Below are positions 44,065 through 53,444 of a stretch of DNA of 64,000 nucleotides, piece after piece; positions within the stretch are counted from its first letter, which is position 1; the number at the start of each line of letters is the position of its first letter. Below the pieces are notes generated by a model. The model worked only from the letters and a program-made list of their open reading frames with translations, did no database searches and had not been told where the DNA came from. Location of the stretch: NCBI RefSeq assembly GCF_003719825.1, contig NZ_RIBS01000005.1, positions 1 through 64,000 on the forward strand, read 5' to 3'. The position numbers and the translations under genes are program-made. The DNA comes from Montanilutibacter psychrotolerans (GTDB lineage: Bacteria > Pseudomonadota > Gammaproteobacteria > Xanthomonadales > Xanthomonadaceae).

Positions 44065-44580
44065 ATGCGCCTGCCGATCCTGATGCTCGCACTCATCGCC
44101 GGCGTGTCGCTGCCGGCCATCGCGGCGATCAATCCCGCCGAATTTCAGCGCCGGGCCCCCGACCAGGTGCGTCTGCGCGAGACCGCGCGCATCGTGCAGG
44201 ACACCCGCGTCGGCGCCGCGGTGTTGCGCCGTGTGACCGTGGTCGGGGAGATCGTCGACGAGAAGCATCCGGCGGCGTCGCGCGTCGGCCAGAGCATCGT
44301 CATCGACTACCGTTTCGACGTGACCGAACGCCAGCGTGCCGCCAAGGCCTATGCCGACGCGCACGGCAACCGGCCCGGTCCGCAGTTCATGCACGAACCC
44401 GACCCACCCACGCTCGATGCCGAAGGCGCCTTCTGGGCCAACCTTGCGCCGGCCGATGGCGACGCCGGCGCAGCGATGCGGCATGCCGGCGCGGTGGAGT
44501 CGCCGGGCGACACCTCGTACGGTGGCGCGGTCTATGTGCCGGTGTCGGGCCAGTACTCGTTCACGCCGCCCAACGACTAG
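44065..44580 (+). CDS. Small exported protein, unknown family
   Basis: A 171-residue protein; start with GGAG 6 nt upstream, signal peptide to about residue 20. The mature part begins INPAEFQRRAPDQVRLRE and has a beta-type core (VTVVGEIVDEKH, SIVIDYRFDV). No cysteine pair or catalytic motif seen. Not recognised. Confidence 0.65.
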   Translation: MRLPILMLALIAGVSLPAIAAINPAEFQRRAPDQVRLRETARIVQDTRVGAAVLRRVTVVGEIVDEKHPAASRVGQSIVIDYRFDVTERQRAAKAYADAHGNRPGPQFMHEPDPPTLDAEGAFWANLAPADGDAGAAMRHAGAVESPGDTSYGGAVYVPVSGQYSFTPPND

Positions 44581-44719
44581 CCGCGACCAACCACCGCGCG
44601 CCGGGCGCACTTGAACCTGGACCAATCGACTGCAGATAGGTGTATCCGGCGCGAGCACAGGTTTCGCGGCGCCCGGAAGCGCGCGTCATCCCAACGTCCC
44701 TCAATGGAGTGAGCAACCC

Positions 44720-45328
44720 ATGAAGCTTTACTACTTCGGTACCCCGAATCCGCGCGTGGCCTGCGCGGTCGCGCGGCACCTCGAGCTGCCCGTCGAGTAC
44801 GTGCACGTCGACCTCCGGCAGGGCGAACAGCAGACCCCGGAGTTCCTCGCGATCAATCCCAACGGCAAGGTGCCCGCGCTGGTGGACGGCGAGGCGAGGC
44901 TGTGGGAATCGGCCGCCATCGGCTCCCATCTCGCACGCAAGGCCGGCAGCGCACTCTGGCCAAGCGAGGCCGCCGGGCAGGTCGAACTGATCCGCTGGAT
45001 GGCGTGGGAGACCGCGCACTTCTCGCGCCATGCCGGCACGCTGTACTTCGAACGCGTGATCAAGCCGTGGATCGGGCAGAACACCGATGCGGCCGCAGTG
45101 GAACAGGCAACGACGTACTTCCATCAGTTTGCGCGCGTGCTCGAAGCGCACCTGGAAGGCCGCCAGTGGTTGATCGGGGAAACGCTGAGCCTGGCCGACT
45201 TCTTCGTCGCGCGGATGCTGCCCTACGCCGAGCAGGCGCAGTTGCCGCTTGCCGACTATCCGCAGATCACGCGCTGGCACGAGCAACTCATGCAACTGCC
45301 GGCGTGGCGGGAGCCGTTCCCGGCCTGA
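44720..45328 (+). CDS. Glutathione S-transferase family protein
   Basis: A 202-residue GST. The N-domain reads KLYYFGTPNPRVACAVARHL with NGKVPAL (cis-Pro) and LWESAAI for glutathione binding; the C-domain has WLIGETLSLADFF. The last 15 codons and the DNA just after the stop are tandemly duplicated at 45390, together with a REP-like element, so the gene end was the target of a recent duplication without changing the protein. Confidence 0.9.
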   Translation: MKLYYFGTPNPRVACAVARHLELPVEYVHVDLRQGEQQTPEFLAINPNGKVPALVDGEARLWESAAIGSHLARKAGSALWPSEAAGQVELIRWMAWETAHFSRHAGTLYFERVIKPWIGQNTDAAAVEQATTYFHQFARVLEAHLEGRQWLIGETLSLADFFVARMLPYAEQAQLPLADYPQITRWHEQLMQLPAWREPFPA

Positions 45329-45490
45329 TCGCGCGCGTCTGCCAGCGATTCGGCATTCGCAGTGGTGGGCCTGGGCCCACCCTGCGCGTACTCATGCAAC
45401 TGCTGGCGTGGCGGGAGCCGTTCCCGGCCTGATCGTGCGCGTTCCACCAGCGATGCGGCATTTGCAGTGGTGGGCCTGGGCCCACCCTAC
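45286..45490. repeat. 104-105-bp tandem duplication of a gene end plus REP-like element
   Basis: Unit 1 (45286-45389) holds the last 14 codons and stop of the GST gene, then a spacer and GTGGTGGGCCTGGGCCCACC. Unit 2 (45390-45490) repeats all of this with about ten differences. The second copy of the coding piece is not expressed as such. The element family is the same as in the array at 26.6 kb. Confidence 0.88.
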
Positions 45491-45597
45491 GGATGCAGGT
45501 CAGGCCCGTGCGCCGCATTGGCGTCCGGGCCTGCCTGTGTCGTGCGGCGCGTCGTATCCGGTCCGCGCCGCCCGGCACCTGACGCGCCGGTAGCGGA

Positions 45598-46236
45598 TCA
45601 GTACGCGACGCTGAAGCGGCGACGCGAGTGGGCCGGATGTTCGAGTTCGTCGATCATCGCCACCGCGTAGTCGCCGACCGTGATCCGGCTGTGGCCTTGC
45701 TCGTCGACCAGCAACTGGTCGCCGCCGATGCGGAACTGACCGCTGCGTTCGCCCGGCTCAAGCTTCGCGGCCGGGCTCAGCATGGTCCAGTCCAGTTCGG
45801 TTTCCTGGACCAGCCGCTCCAGCGCATCGCGCGCGCCCAGCGCGGTCGCCTTCCATTGCGCCGGAAACGTGGGCGTGTCGACCACTTGCTGTCCCGGCGC
45901 GATCTCGAGGCTGCCGGCGCCGCCGACCACCAGCAGACGCGGCACCCGGGCCGTGCGGGTTGCCGTGATGATCGATTCGATGCCGCGCACGTAGTAGCCC
46001 CGCACATCCTCCTGAGCGTGTCCACTGAACGCGCTCAGCACGGCGTCGTGGCCGGCCAGCTGCGTCGCCAGTCGGGCGGTGTCCTGGACGTCGGTGGCAA
46101 CGGCGGTCAGGTTGGCGTGCTGGGGAAGCTTTTCGGGCTGGGACACCAGGGCGGTGACGCGGTGACCGCGCGACAGGGCTTCGCTGAGCAGGCTGGAACC
46201 GATAAAGCCGCTGGCGCCGATGAGTGCAAGGTTCAT
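45598..46236 (-). CDS. NmrA/SDR-like NAD(P)-binding protein
   Basis: A 212-residue Rossmann protein, AGGAG 8 nt before the ATG. The site NLALIGASGFIGSSLLSEAL with VTALVSQPEKL is typical of NAD(P)H-binding (YwnB/NmrA-like) reductases; later LLVVGGAGSLEIAPG and ELDWTMLSPAA fit the group. Divergent from a LysR regulator 75 nt away, which is the usual partner and likely controls it. Confidence 0.87.
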   Translation of the reverse strand: MNLALIGASGFIGSSLLSEALSRGHRVTALVSQPEKLPQHANLTAVATDVQDTARLATQLAGHDAVLSAFSGHAQEDVRGYYVRGIESIITATRTARVPRLLVVGGAGSLEIAPGQQVVDTPTFPAQWKATALGARDALERLVQETELDWTMLSPAAKLEPGERSGQFRIGGDQLLVDEQGHSRITVGDYAVAMIDELEHPAHSRRRFSVAY

Positions 46237-46311
46237 GGGTGTGTCTCCTGAAGGGATTTCAGTATCCGTGCTACAAAAGGCGGCGAATAGACGCCAAAGA
46301 TCGCCATCACA

Positions 46312-47253
46312 ATGAAGCCTGACTTCACAATGGATCGCCTCAAGCGCATGGCGCTGTTTGCCCGCGTGGTCGAGTTGGGAGCGATGAGTGCGGCAGCGCG
46401 CGAGCTCGGCATGACCCCGTCGGCGGTCAGCCAGCAGCTGCGCCAGCTCGAGGCCGAAACCGGTGTCGCGTTGTTGCACCGTTCCACCCGGCGGTTGGCC
46501 ACCACCGAGGCGGGACAGGCGTACTACGAAGGGTGTGCGGCGATGCTGCACGCGGCGCAGTCGGCCGAACGCCGACTGGGTGACCTGCGCGACGCGCCGC
46601 GCGGCGAACTCCGGGTGGCCGCACCGGTCACGTTTGCTACGCGCCACCTCGCGCCGGCGCTGGCGCCGTTGCTGCGTGAGTATCCCGAGCTGTCGTTGCG
46701 GTTGTTCGCCGAAGACCGTCAGATCGATCTGCTCGGCGAACGCATCGACCTGGCGATCCGCGTCGGATCGCTGGCTGACTCTTCCTTCATCGCCCGCCGG
46801 TTGACCGAGTGGCGCCATCTGCTGGTCGCCACGCGTGCATACGCCGCAGAGCACGGCCTGCCGCAATCGCCCGAGGAGCTGGGCACGCATCCGATGCTGA
46901 TCCTGAGCGTGCTCAACCAGCCCCAATTCGTCGAGCTGCATCGCGTCGGCGCGCAGACGCGTCGCGTCCGCGTCGACGGTCGCATCGCAGGCAACAACGC
47001 CGAGGCGCTCAAGCAGCTCATGCTGCAGCACCTGGGCATCGCCCGCCTGCCCGAGGTGGACATCGCATCGGAACTGGCCGAGGGCCGCGTGGTGCAGGTG
47101 CTGCCGGAATGGCAGATGTCGCCGATCGGCGTGTACGCGGTGACGATGCGCCGCGACTCGCAACCGCCGAAAGTGCGCATGGCAATCGAAGCCCTGCGCG
47201 ATTACCTGCTGGCAGGCGGCTCCGCCGCGCACGCGGCCCACCGCGACGACTGA
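46312..47253 (+). CDS. LysR-family transcriptional regulator
   Basis: A 313-residue regulator; a second ATG six codons in (MDRLKRM) is also possible. The HTH is FARVVELGAMSAAARELGMT with PSAVSQQLRQLEAETGVALL; the substrate-binding domain follows (GELRVAAPVTFATRHLAPAL). It is of the CrgA/PecT-like group that usually acts on a divergent oxidoreductase, here the gene starting at 46236. A terminator-like hairpin lies just after the stop. Confidence 0.9.
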   Translation: MKPDFTMDRLKRMALFARVVELGAMSAAARELGMTPSAVSQQLRQLEAETGVALLHRSTRRLATTEAGQAYYEGCAAMLHAAQSAERRLGDLRDAPRGELRVAAPVTFATRHLAPALAPLLREYPELSLRLFAEDRQIDLLGERIDLAIRVGSLADSSFIARRLTEWRHLLVATRAYAAEHGLPQSPEELGTHPMLILSVLNQPQFVELHRVGAQTRRVRVDGRIAGNNAEALKQLMLQHLGIARLPEVDIASELAEGRVVQVLPEWQMSPIGVYAVTMRRDSQPPKVRMAIEALRDYLLAGGSAAHAAHRDD

Positions 47254-47256
47254 CCG

Positions 47257-47279
47257 CGCGGGTTTCCCGCGAGCCTTTT
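47257..47279 (+). terminator. Intrinsic terminator after the LysR-type gene
   Basis: CGCGGG-TTT-CCCGCG (47257-47271) followed by AGCCTTTT, 3 nt past the stop. Confidence 0.6.
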
Positions 47280-47439
47280 CGGCCATGGTCGGCAAGCGGC
47301 GCAGCACGGTGCGCGACGGGCGTCGGCATCGGCCGGTCCGCCGGAAAGGTCCATGATGCGATCGGGCCGCCGTGGGCCGGTGATGGATGCCACTCGATTC
47401 GGGGGCCGTCGTCGCCGGTTCGTCGATCAGGAGACGCGC

Positions 47440-47865
47440 GTGAAGTCCGAACCCAAAACCCAGCCTACGACGGTTCCCGTCACCGACTTCCTGGCGCAGG
47501 TTGTCCAGGAAGGTCGTCGCAACGATTGTCTTGCGGTCGCCGACATCATGCAGCGGGTCACCGGCGAGGCGCCGCGCATGTGGGGCGACAGCATCGTCGG
47601 CTTTGGGTGCTATCGCTACCTGTCCGCCAGCGGCCGTTCCGGCGACTGGCCGATCGTGGGGTTCTCGCCGCGCAAGAACGACCTCACGCTGTACCTGATG
47701 CCGGGCTTCGAGGGGCGCGAGGCGCTGCTCGCCAAGCTGGGCAAGCACCGCACCGGCAAGTCATGCCTGTACCTGAAGAAGCTCGCCGACGTGGACCTTG
47801 CGGTGCTCGAATCGCTGGTCCGTGAATCGGTCTCGGCCATGGACGCAAAGCGCATACGACCCTGA
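47440..47865 (+). CDS. DUF1801-domain protein
   Basis: A 141-residue protein; GTG start with CAGGAG 6 nt upstream is preferred over the upstream ATGs, which lack a site and would add an Arg-rich leader. The DUF1801 core is seen in RMWGDSIVGFGCYRY and VGFSPRKNDLTLYLM. Fold is YdhG-like; role unknown. Confidence 0.85.
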   Translation: MKSEPKTQPTTVPVTDFLAQVVQEGRRNDCLAVADIMQRVTGEAPRMWGDSIVGFGCYRYLSASGRSGDWPIVGFSPRKNDLTLYLMPGFEGREALLAKLGKHRTGKSCLYLKKLADVDLAVLESLVRESVSAMDAKRIRP

Positions 47866-48003
47866 GTCGCGCTTGTTACCGACGTCGATCGCGTGCCGGG
47901 GCGCGCTGGACCTGCCCTGCGCCATCGGCTGGGGCGCTGAACCGCTAGACTGCGCCTGCCTCGCAATGGACTGCGGCACTCCGATCCGGTCGAGTCCTCC
48001 CGC

Positions 48004-48357
48004 ATGACACCAAACTTTCGCAAGCTCCAGCAGTTGCGCGAACGCATCCCGTCATTCGCCTGCGTGCCGGGTTGCCACGACTGCTGCGGCCCGGTCACCG
48101 CATCGACGGAAGAGATGAGCCGGTTGCCCCGGCTGGACGATGCCGTGCGCGACGCCGCGTTGGCCGAGCTGGCCTGCCCCCATCTGGGCGAGCACGGCTG
48201 CACGGTCTACGGCGAGCGGCCGCTGATCTGCCGGTTGTTCGGCACCACGCCGCGGTTGGCCTGTCCGCGCGGCATGGCGCCGGATCGGATGATCGACGCC
48301 CGGACCGAGCGCGAGATCCACATCTTCCTGGTGCAGACCCGGCAAGTGCTGGTCTGA
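48004..48357 (+). CDS. YkgJ-family cysteine-cluster protein
   Basis: A 117-residue protein with the metal-binding pattern FACVPGCHDCCG near the N-terminus and later CPHLGEHGCTVYGERPLICR, the eight-cysteine arrangement of the CxxCxxCC (UPF0153) family thought to bind zinc or an iron-sulfur cluster. Cytoplasmic; function unknown. Confidence 0.85.
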   Translation: MTPNFRKLQQLRERIPSFACVPGCHDCCGPVTASTEEMSRLPRLDDAVRDAALAELACPHLGEHGCTVYGERPLICRLFGTTPRLACPRGMAPDRMIDARTEREIHIFLVQTRQVLV

Positions 48358-48516
48358 CGCGTCGCCGTTCACCTTTCACGCGGGTTTTTCGGCACGGGGC
48401 TCCCCACCGCAGGCGCGCGATGCGACGTCCGCTCATCTTCACCGTCGCCGGGAATGCGAAGATACGCCCCCCGGGCGCGCCGGCTTCATCGCCGCGACCC
48501 TCCGACACAGGATTCC

Positions 48517-49374
48517 ATGAAGACTCCCCAAGGCCTGCAGGCGCTGATCGACGACGGCGTGATCGACGAGGTGATGCGCCCACTCAAGAGCGGCAAGGAA
48601 GCGGCGGTGTACGTGGTGCGCTCAGGCAACGACGTGCGCTGTGCAAAGGTCTACAAGGACATGGCACAGCGCAGCTTCAAGCAGCGCGTGCAGTACCAGG
48701 AAGGCCGCAAGGTGCGCGGCAGCCGCGAGGCACGTGCCATCGGCAAGGCCAGCAAGTACGGCCGCAAGCAGCAGGAAGTGGCCTGGAAGAACACCGAGGT
48801 GGATGCGCTGTACCAGCTGCGCGACGCCGGCGTGCGCGTGCCGGAGCCCTACGGCTACTACCACGGCGTGCTGGTGATGGAGCTGGTGGTCGATGCCGAT
48901 GGCCACTCCGCGCCCCGCCTGGGCGAGGTGGAACTGGAGCCCGACCAGGCACGCGGCTTCCATCGATTCCTGGTGCGGCAGATCGTCAAGATGCTGTGCG
49001 TCGGCCTGATCCACGGTGACCTGTCGGAATACAACGTGCTGGTCGCGCCCGACGGCCCGGTGGTGATCGACTTTCCGCAGGTGGTCAGTGCGGCCGGCAA
49101 CAACGCGGGCCGCACGATGCTGCTGCGCGACGTCAACAACATCACCGCCAGTCTTGGCCGATGGGCGCCGGAACTGCTCGAGACCTGGTACGCCGAAGAG
49201 ATGTGGGCGCTGTTCGAGGCAGGTGATCTGCGTCCGGACACCGAGCTCACCGGTGTGTTCGTGCAGGATGAGTCGCAGCCCGATATCGACAGCGTGCGCC
49301 ACGCAATCAACGACGCGCGCGAGGAAGCACTGATCCGCCAGCAGGGTCGCGAAGCGGCGGAAGCGGAAGACTGA
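48517..49374 (+). CDS. RIO1-type serine protein kinase
   Basis: A 285-residue RIO kinase. The ATP loop is LKSGKEAAVYVV (23-34), Lys44 (CAKVYKD) binds phosphate, the catalytic loop is HGDLSEYNVL with Asp168 and Asn173, and the metal loop is VIDFPQ with Asp185. The flexible loop and hinge (MELV) follow RIO1. In eukaryotes and archaea these act in small-subunit ribosome maturation; the bacterial members are less studied. No partner gene is evident. Confidence 0.9.
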   Translation: MKTPQGLQALIDDGVIDEVMRPLKSGKEAAVYVVRSGNDVRCAKVYKDMAQRSFKQRVQYQEGRKVRGSREARAIGKASKYGRKQQEVAWKNTEVDALYQLRDAGVRVPEPYGYYHGVLVMELVVDADGHSAPRLGEVELEPDQARGFHRFLVRQIVKMLCVGLIHGDLSEYNVLVAPDGPVVIDFPQVVSAAGNNAGRTMLLRDVNNITASLGRWAPELLETWYAEEMWALFEAGDLRPDTELTGVFVQDESQPDIDSVRHAINDAREEALIRQQGREAAEAED

Positions 49375-49614
49375 CGGCACATGGGCACGTCGATCTGTTG
49401 CCCTCGGCAAGCCGCCCGGCGCGCGGGATGCAACAGTTTGACGCTCCGACGGGCGGGTGCTTAACTCGCCCGGCTGCCATGCGGCGGCAACGCACGGCGT
49501 CAGCTGCGCCTGTCGGAAGTCGACAGCAATGGATAAGTCGCACGCCGGACGCGCGATGCCTGCATCGCGCAGGGGTAAGGCTGGACGCCAACCTTCGACT
49601 CAGGGACGACAACG

Positions 49615-49929
49615 ATGATCATCAATTCAATCGCAGACGGTAACGTCACCACCGATCGCCTGGTGGAGTTCAAGCCACGACCGATCAGCTACAACATCAA
49701 GGGCTCGACGGGGGTGCTGACCGGCGAGGTGGCCGCCAATGCCTACGTGGACGTGGATGCCCGATCGACCGGAAGCGGCCCTTACCAGGTGACCGTGGGC
49801 TATGTGAATCACTCCTACGAGGCCAAGCCGGTGGCGGTCGACAGCAACGATTCGCTGGTGACGTTCTGGATGGCGTTTCCGGCCGGTCCCAACCGGCCGA
49901 CGTCTTTCGTCTACACGAAGCAGAAGTAA
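49615..49929 (+). CDS. Small beta-rich protein, unknown family
   Basis: A 104-residue protein with an AGGGA site upstream. No signal peptide or cysteine. The sequence (KPRPISYNIKGSTG, VAANAYVDVDARSTG, YQVTVGYVNHSYEAK) suggests an all-beta fold. It ends 26 nt before the TPR-glycosyltransferase gene and is likely cotranscribed with it. I do not recognise it. Confidence 0.6.
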   Translation: MIINSIADGNVTTDRLVEFKPRPISYNIKGSTGVLTGEVAANAYVDVDARSTGSGPYQVTVGYVNHSYEAKPVAVDSNDSLVTFWMAFPAGPNRPTSFVYTKQK

Positions 49930-49955
49930 ACACCGGGCGCTGCGGGCGACCTGCC

Positions 49956-51524
49956 ATGACCATCGAGCCGCCCATCGAAGCGGCTGATCGGCCGGGTCAG
50001 GCCGATGGCGAGCCCGTGTCGCCAACGCAGCCTCCAGCGCCGCTGCACGCCGCGCTGGAGGCCGCGGCAGGGTTCGCGCGCGTCGGGGACATGGACGCGG
50101 CAACGACCTGCCTCAGACGCTTGCGCGACAGCCATCCGGGCCAGCTCGATTCGCATCGCCACCTCGCCGCGCTCCTTCAATCCCTGCGCCAGCACGACGC
50201 GGCGCTGGCTGCGCTTGATGAGGGCATCCGGTGCTTTCCGGGCGCGGTCGAGCTGCACCTTGCGCGTTCGGCGGTACTTCGCGAGCTGGGCGAGTACGAC
50301 CAGGCCCTGATCGGCTGCGACAACGCGATCGCGCTGGCCCCGGATGCCGCCGAAGCACACAACCGGCGTGGCATCGTGCTTGAGCACCTGGGCGCGGTGC
50401 AGGCGGCGCTGGCGGCGTACGCGCGGGCAACCGGACTCGCGCCGCAGTGGCACGTGCCGTGGCGCAACCTGGCCACGCTGCATCGCGCTGCGGGACGATC
50501 AACCGAGGCGATCGCTGCGTTGCACGAAGCCGTGGCGCGTGCGCCGGACGATGTCGCCAGCCATCAGGACCTGGCCGAGTTGCTGCTGATCGAAGGGAAT
50601 TACGCCGAGGGCTGGCAGCACTACGAATGGCGCTTCGGCGCGGGTGGCCGGCCGCCGCCGTTTCCCGCGACCACGGCACCTGTTTGGGACGGGTCGCCGT
50701 TGCATGGCGCAATCGTGATGGTGTGGATGGAGCAGGGGCTGGGCGACCAACTTCAGTTCGCGCGCTACCTGGACTGCATCGCCGCGCTGGGCGGACGCGT
50801 CTGGCTGCAGGTGCCACCGCCGCTGCTGGCGTTGTTCGGCAATCTGAGCGGCGTCGAGCGCGTGATCGGCGGCGTCGATGTGCCGATCGGCTACGACCTG
50901 CAGATCCCGTTGATGAGCCTGGCGCGCATCTTCCATCCGCGCATGGGCATACCCGCCAACCTCCCGTACCTGCACGTGCCCCCCGGCATCGCTAGCCGGG
51001 ACCTGCGAGGCGATACGGGCGACCGTTCGAGCGTGCACGTCGGCATCGTGTGGGCGAGCCGCGCGAGCCATCCGGCGGCGTCGCGTCGCGATATCCCGTT
51101 GCAGGTGCTTGCGCGCCTGGGCGACGTCGACGGCGTCGTACTGCACTCGCTCCAGTTTGGTGGTGCTCACGTGTGCGCGGGCGAGCCGCGCGTCCGCGCA
51201 CATGCCGCCACGCTCGGCGATTTCGCCGATACGGCCGCCCTGGTCATCGACATGGACCTGGTGGTCACTGTCGACACGGCCATGGCGCACCTGGCCGGCG
51301 GGTTGGGCGCGCCCACCTGGGTGCTGCTGTCCGAACCGGCCGATTGGCGGTGGCAAGTCGGACGCGACGACACGCCGTGGTACCCGGGCATGCGCCTGTT
51401 CCGTCAATCCGATGCCGGCGACTGGGAGCCGGTGATGGAGCGCGTCATCGAGGCCTTGCGCCAGCGCGTCCTCGACCAGCGCGTTCGCAGCAGGTTCGTC
51501 TTCGACCAGGGCGACCGGGCCTGA
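49956..51524 (+). CDS. TPR protein with GT9/GT41-like glycosyltransferase domain
   Basis: A 522-residue protein. Residues about 30-235 hold five to six tetratricopeptide repeats (for example AHNRRGIVLEHLGAVQAALA). The C-terminal part has the glycosyltransferase-B features of this family: MVWMEQGLGDQLQFARYL, HVGIVWASRASH, ALVIDMDLVVTVDTAMAHLA and DWRWQVGRDDTPWYPGMRLF. It probably adds a sugar to a protein or surface acceptor recognised by the TPRs. Convergent with a sulfotransferase gene (21 nt between stops). Confidence 0.83.
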   Translation: MTIEPPIEAADRPGQADGEPVSPTQPPAPLHAALEAAAGFARVGDMDAATTCLRRLRDSHPGQLDSHRHLAALLQSLRQHDAALAALDEGIRCFPGAVELHLARSAVLRELGEYDQALIGCDNAIALAPDAAEAHNRRGIVLEHLGAVQAALAAYARATGLAPQWHVPWRNLATLHRAAGRSTEAIAALHEAVARAPDDVASHQDLAELLLIEGNYAEGWQHYEWRFGAGGRPPPFPATTAPVWDGSPLHGAIVMVWMEQGLGDQLQFARYLDCIAALGGRVWLQVPPPLLALFGNLSGVERVIGGVDVPIGYDLQIPLMSLARIFHPRMGIPANLPYLHVPPGIASRDLRGDTGDRSSVHVGIVWASRASHPAASRRDIPLQVLARLGDVDGVVLHSLQFGGAHVCAGEPRVRAHAATLGDFADTAALVIDMDLVVTVDTAMAHLAGGLGAPTWVLLSEPADWRWQVGRDDTPWYPGMRLFRQSDAGDWEPVMERVIEALRQRVLDQRVRSRFVFDQGDRA

Positions 51525-51545
51525 GCGGCGGCCGCCGCGGCTTCG

Positions 51546-52238
51546 TCAGGGCGATGCGAAATGCTCCTGCTCCAACGCGGCGATGCGCGCGTCGATCGCC
51601 CGCCACTGATCGCTGTCCCGCCGCAATCGCACTTCCTCCATGTACGCACGGAACGCGCTGTCGCGGTAATCGGGCACGGTGATGTCGCATCGCAGGTAAA
51701 GCCTTTGTAACGCGCGCTGCAGGACGGAGTCGTCGTCCAGCAGGTCGTCGAATGCGATCTCCACAGCGTCCAGCGATTGCAGCGCGCGCCAAGCGCGCAT
51801 CAGGCCGTAGATGGGCCGGTCGGCCGGCGCCAGCTCTGCGGGCGCGGCGTGTCGGGGGTAGTCCCATCCGGCGCGCGTCATCGACCAGACCACGTCGGCG
51901 AGCGGACGGTGGATCCGCAGCAACGGAAGCCGCCGGCCTCGCAGCCAGGCGCTGGCGGCGAACGGATGCACCACGTCCTTGTAGATGCAGCCAGTCGGTT
52001 GCACGGCATCGTCGAGGAACGCATGCAGGTACTCATGCATCGCGGCGTCCTCGGGTGGATTGAACTTGTGCGCCTGGCCCAGGCCGCGTGCGAACAGGTG
52101 GCGATCGGCGTTGAGCAGTTCGCCGGCGCTCGTCCATTGCGGCGCACACAACTTCATCGCGATGCGGCATTGCTCGAAAACCACGCTGGAGAGCGAGCGG
52201 GGGAGGGCAACGATGAACAATGAAGGCTCGCGGGACAT
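51546..52238 (-). CDS. Sulfotransferase-family protein
   Basis: A 230-residue protein, GGAAG 6 nt upstream. It begins FIVALPRSLSSVVFEQ, the PSB loop where sulfotransferases hold the 5'-phosphate of PAPS, and has the 3'-phosphate-binding arginine region LLRIHRPLADVVWSM. It is shorter than most and lacks an obvious signal or membrane segment. TPR-glycosyltransferases and sulfotransferases are often found together; the shared acceptor is not known. Confidence 0.72.
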   Translation of the reverse strand: MSREPSLFIVALPRSLSSVVFEQCRIAMKLCAPQWTSAGELLNADRHLFARGLGQAHKFNPPEDAAMHEYLHAFLDDAVQPTGCIYKDVVHPFAASAWLRGRRLPLLRIHRPLADVVWSMTRAGWDYPRHAAPAELAPADRPIYGLMRAWRALQSLDAVEIAFDDLLDDDSVLQRALQRLYLRCDITVPDYRDSAFRAYMEEVRLRRDSDQWRAIDARIAALEQEHFASP

Positions 52239-52407
52239 GGCGTCTTCCGTGACGTGCGCCAGTCGATCCTACGTCATGGCCCGCCTCACGATGCTGGCCG
52301 CGCACCCGCGGCGCGCCAAGGGGCACGCTTCGAGGCGTGTGGGCTGCGATGACGGAACGGACGCCGTGTGCGCGATGACCGCGCCCGCCTTCGACGCGCC
52401 GTGTGCC

Positions 52408-53436
52408 TCAGCCGCGGGGGCCGCCCATGACCGGCAGGATCACGCCGTTGACATACGATGCGCACACCGGGGACGCCAGGAACACATAGGCCGGCGATAT
52501 CTCCTCGGGTTGTGCGGGCCGGCCCATGTCGCTGTCCTGGCCGAACTTGGCGACGTCGCTGGCTGGCCGGTCGGCCGGATTCAACGGTGTCCATACCGGT
52601 CCGGGAGCGACGGCGTTCACTCGGATGCCGCGCGTCAGCAGCTGGCTGGCCAGCGATTTGGTGAATGCATGGATGGCGCCCTTGGTGGCGGCATAGTCGA
52701 GCAGGCCCTCGCTGCCGAACAGACCGGTCTCGGAGCCGGAGTTGATGATCGAGCCGCCCTTGGGCAGGTGCGGTAGCGCCGCGCGCGCCATGTGGAAGTA
52801 GCCGGCGATGTTGGTCTGCAACGTTTCCTGCAGGTGCGCGTCGCTGAGGTCGGTCAGCGACGCACAGTGCTGCTGGAACGCCGCGTTGTTGACCAGGATG
52901 TCGAGCCGTCCGAACCGATGCACCACCTCGCCGACGGCGCGCTCGCAGAACGCCGGGTCCTTGACGTCGCCGGCGATCGTCATGCATTGACGGCCCTCCA
53001 GCTCGACCAGCGAAGCGGTGGCCTTCGCATCCGCGTGCTCGCTCAGGTAGAGCACGGCAACGTCGGCGCCTTCGCGGGCGAACAGCACCGCGACGGCTCG
53101 GCCGATTCCCGAGTCGCCGCCCGTGACGATCGCGCACATGCCGTCAAGTTTGCCGCTTCCTCGGTAGTCCGGAGCGAGGAACCGCGGCTGCAGTTCGAGT
53201 TCGTGCTCGTTGCCGGGTTTGACGAGGTGTTGCGCCGGCATCGGATTGCGCGGTTGGACACGTGGGCCGGCCTGTACCGGCTTGCCGGCGCCGGGCTTCT
53301 TGTTGGAGCTGGCCGCGTCTGCGGCATCGACGGCCCGCTGGATGGCGCGTTGTCGCGCGACGGTGCGGGCAATCGTCGGGGCGGGCGACGTCGTGGGCTG
53401 CTTCGGTGTCGTTGCGGGCTTTCGATGGGCGGCCAT
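52408..53436 (-). CDS. SDR-family oxidoreductase (YghA/glucose-dehydrogenase-like)
   Basis: A 342-residue protein. The ATG at 53436 has AAGGTGA 8 nt upstream; a GTG at 53448, coupled to the upstream stop, is an alternative. The first 70 residues are a basic, disordered Ala/Pro/Lys tail. The SDR core follows: IVTGGDSGIGRAVA, VNNAAFQ, SGSETG and YAATKGA with the catalytic Tyr and Lys. YghA-like enzymes are part of general-stress sets. The upstream 62-residue gene is cotranscribed. Confidence 0.87.
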   Translation of the reverse strand: MAAHRKPATTPKQPTTSPAPTIARTVARQRAIQRAVDAADAASSNKKPGAGKPVQAGPRVQPRNPMPAQHLVKPGNEHELELQPRFLAPDYRGSGKLDGMCAIVTGGDSGIGRAVAVLFAREGADVAVLYLSEHADAKATASLVELEGRQCMTIAGDVKDPAFCERAVGEVVHRFGRLDILVNNAAFQQHCASLTDLSDAHLQETLQTNIAGYFHMARAALPHLPKGGSIINSGSETGLFGSEGLLDYAATKGAIHAFTKSLASQLLTRGIRVNAVAPGPVWTPLNPADRPASDVAKFGQDSDMGRPAQPEEISPAYVFLASPVCASYVNGVILPVMGGPRG

Positions 53437-53444
53437 GTCGGTTG

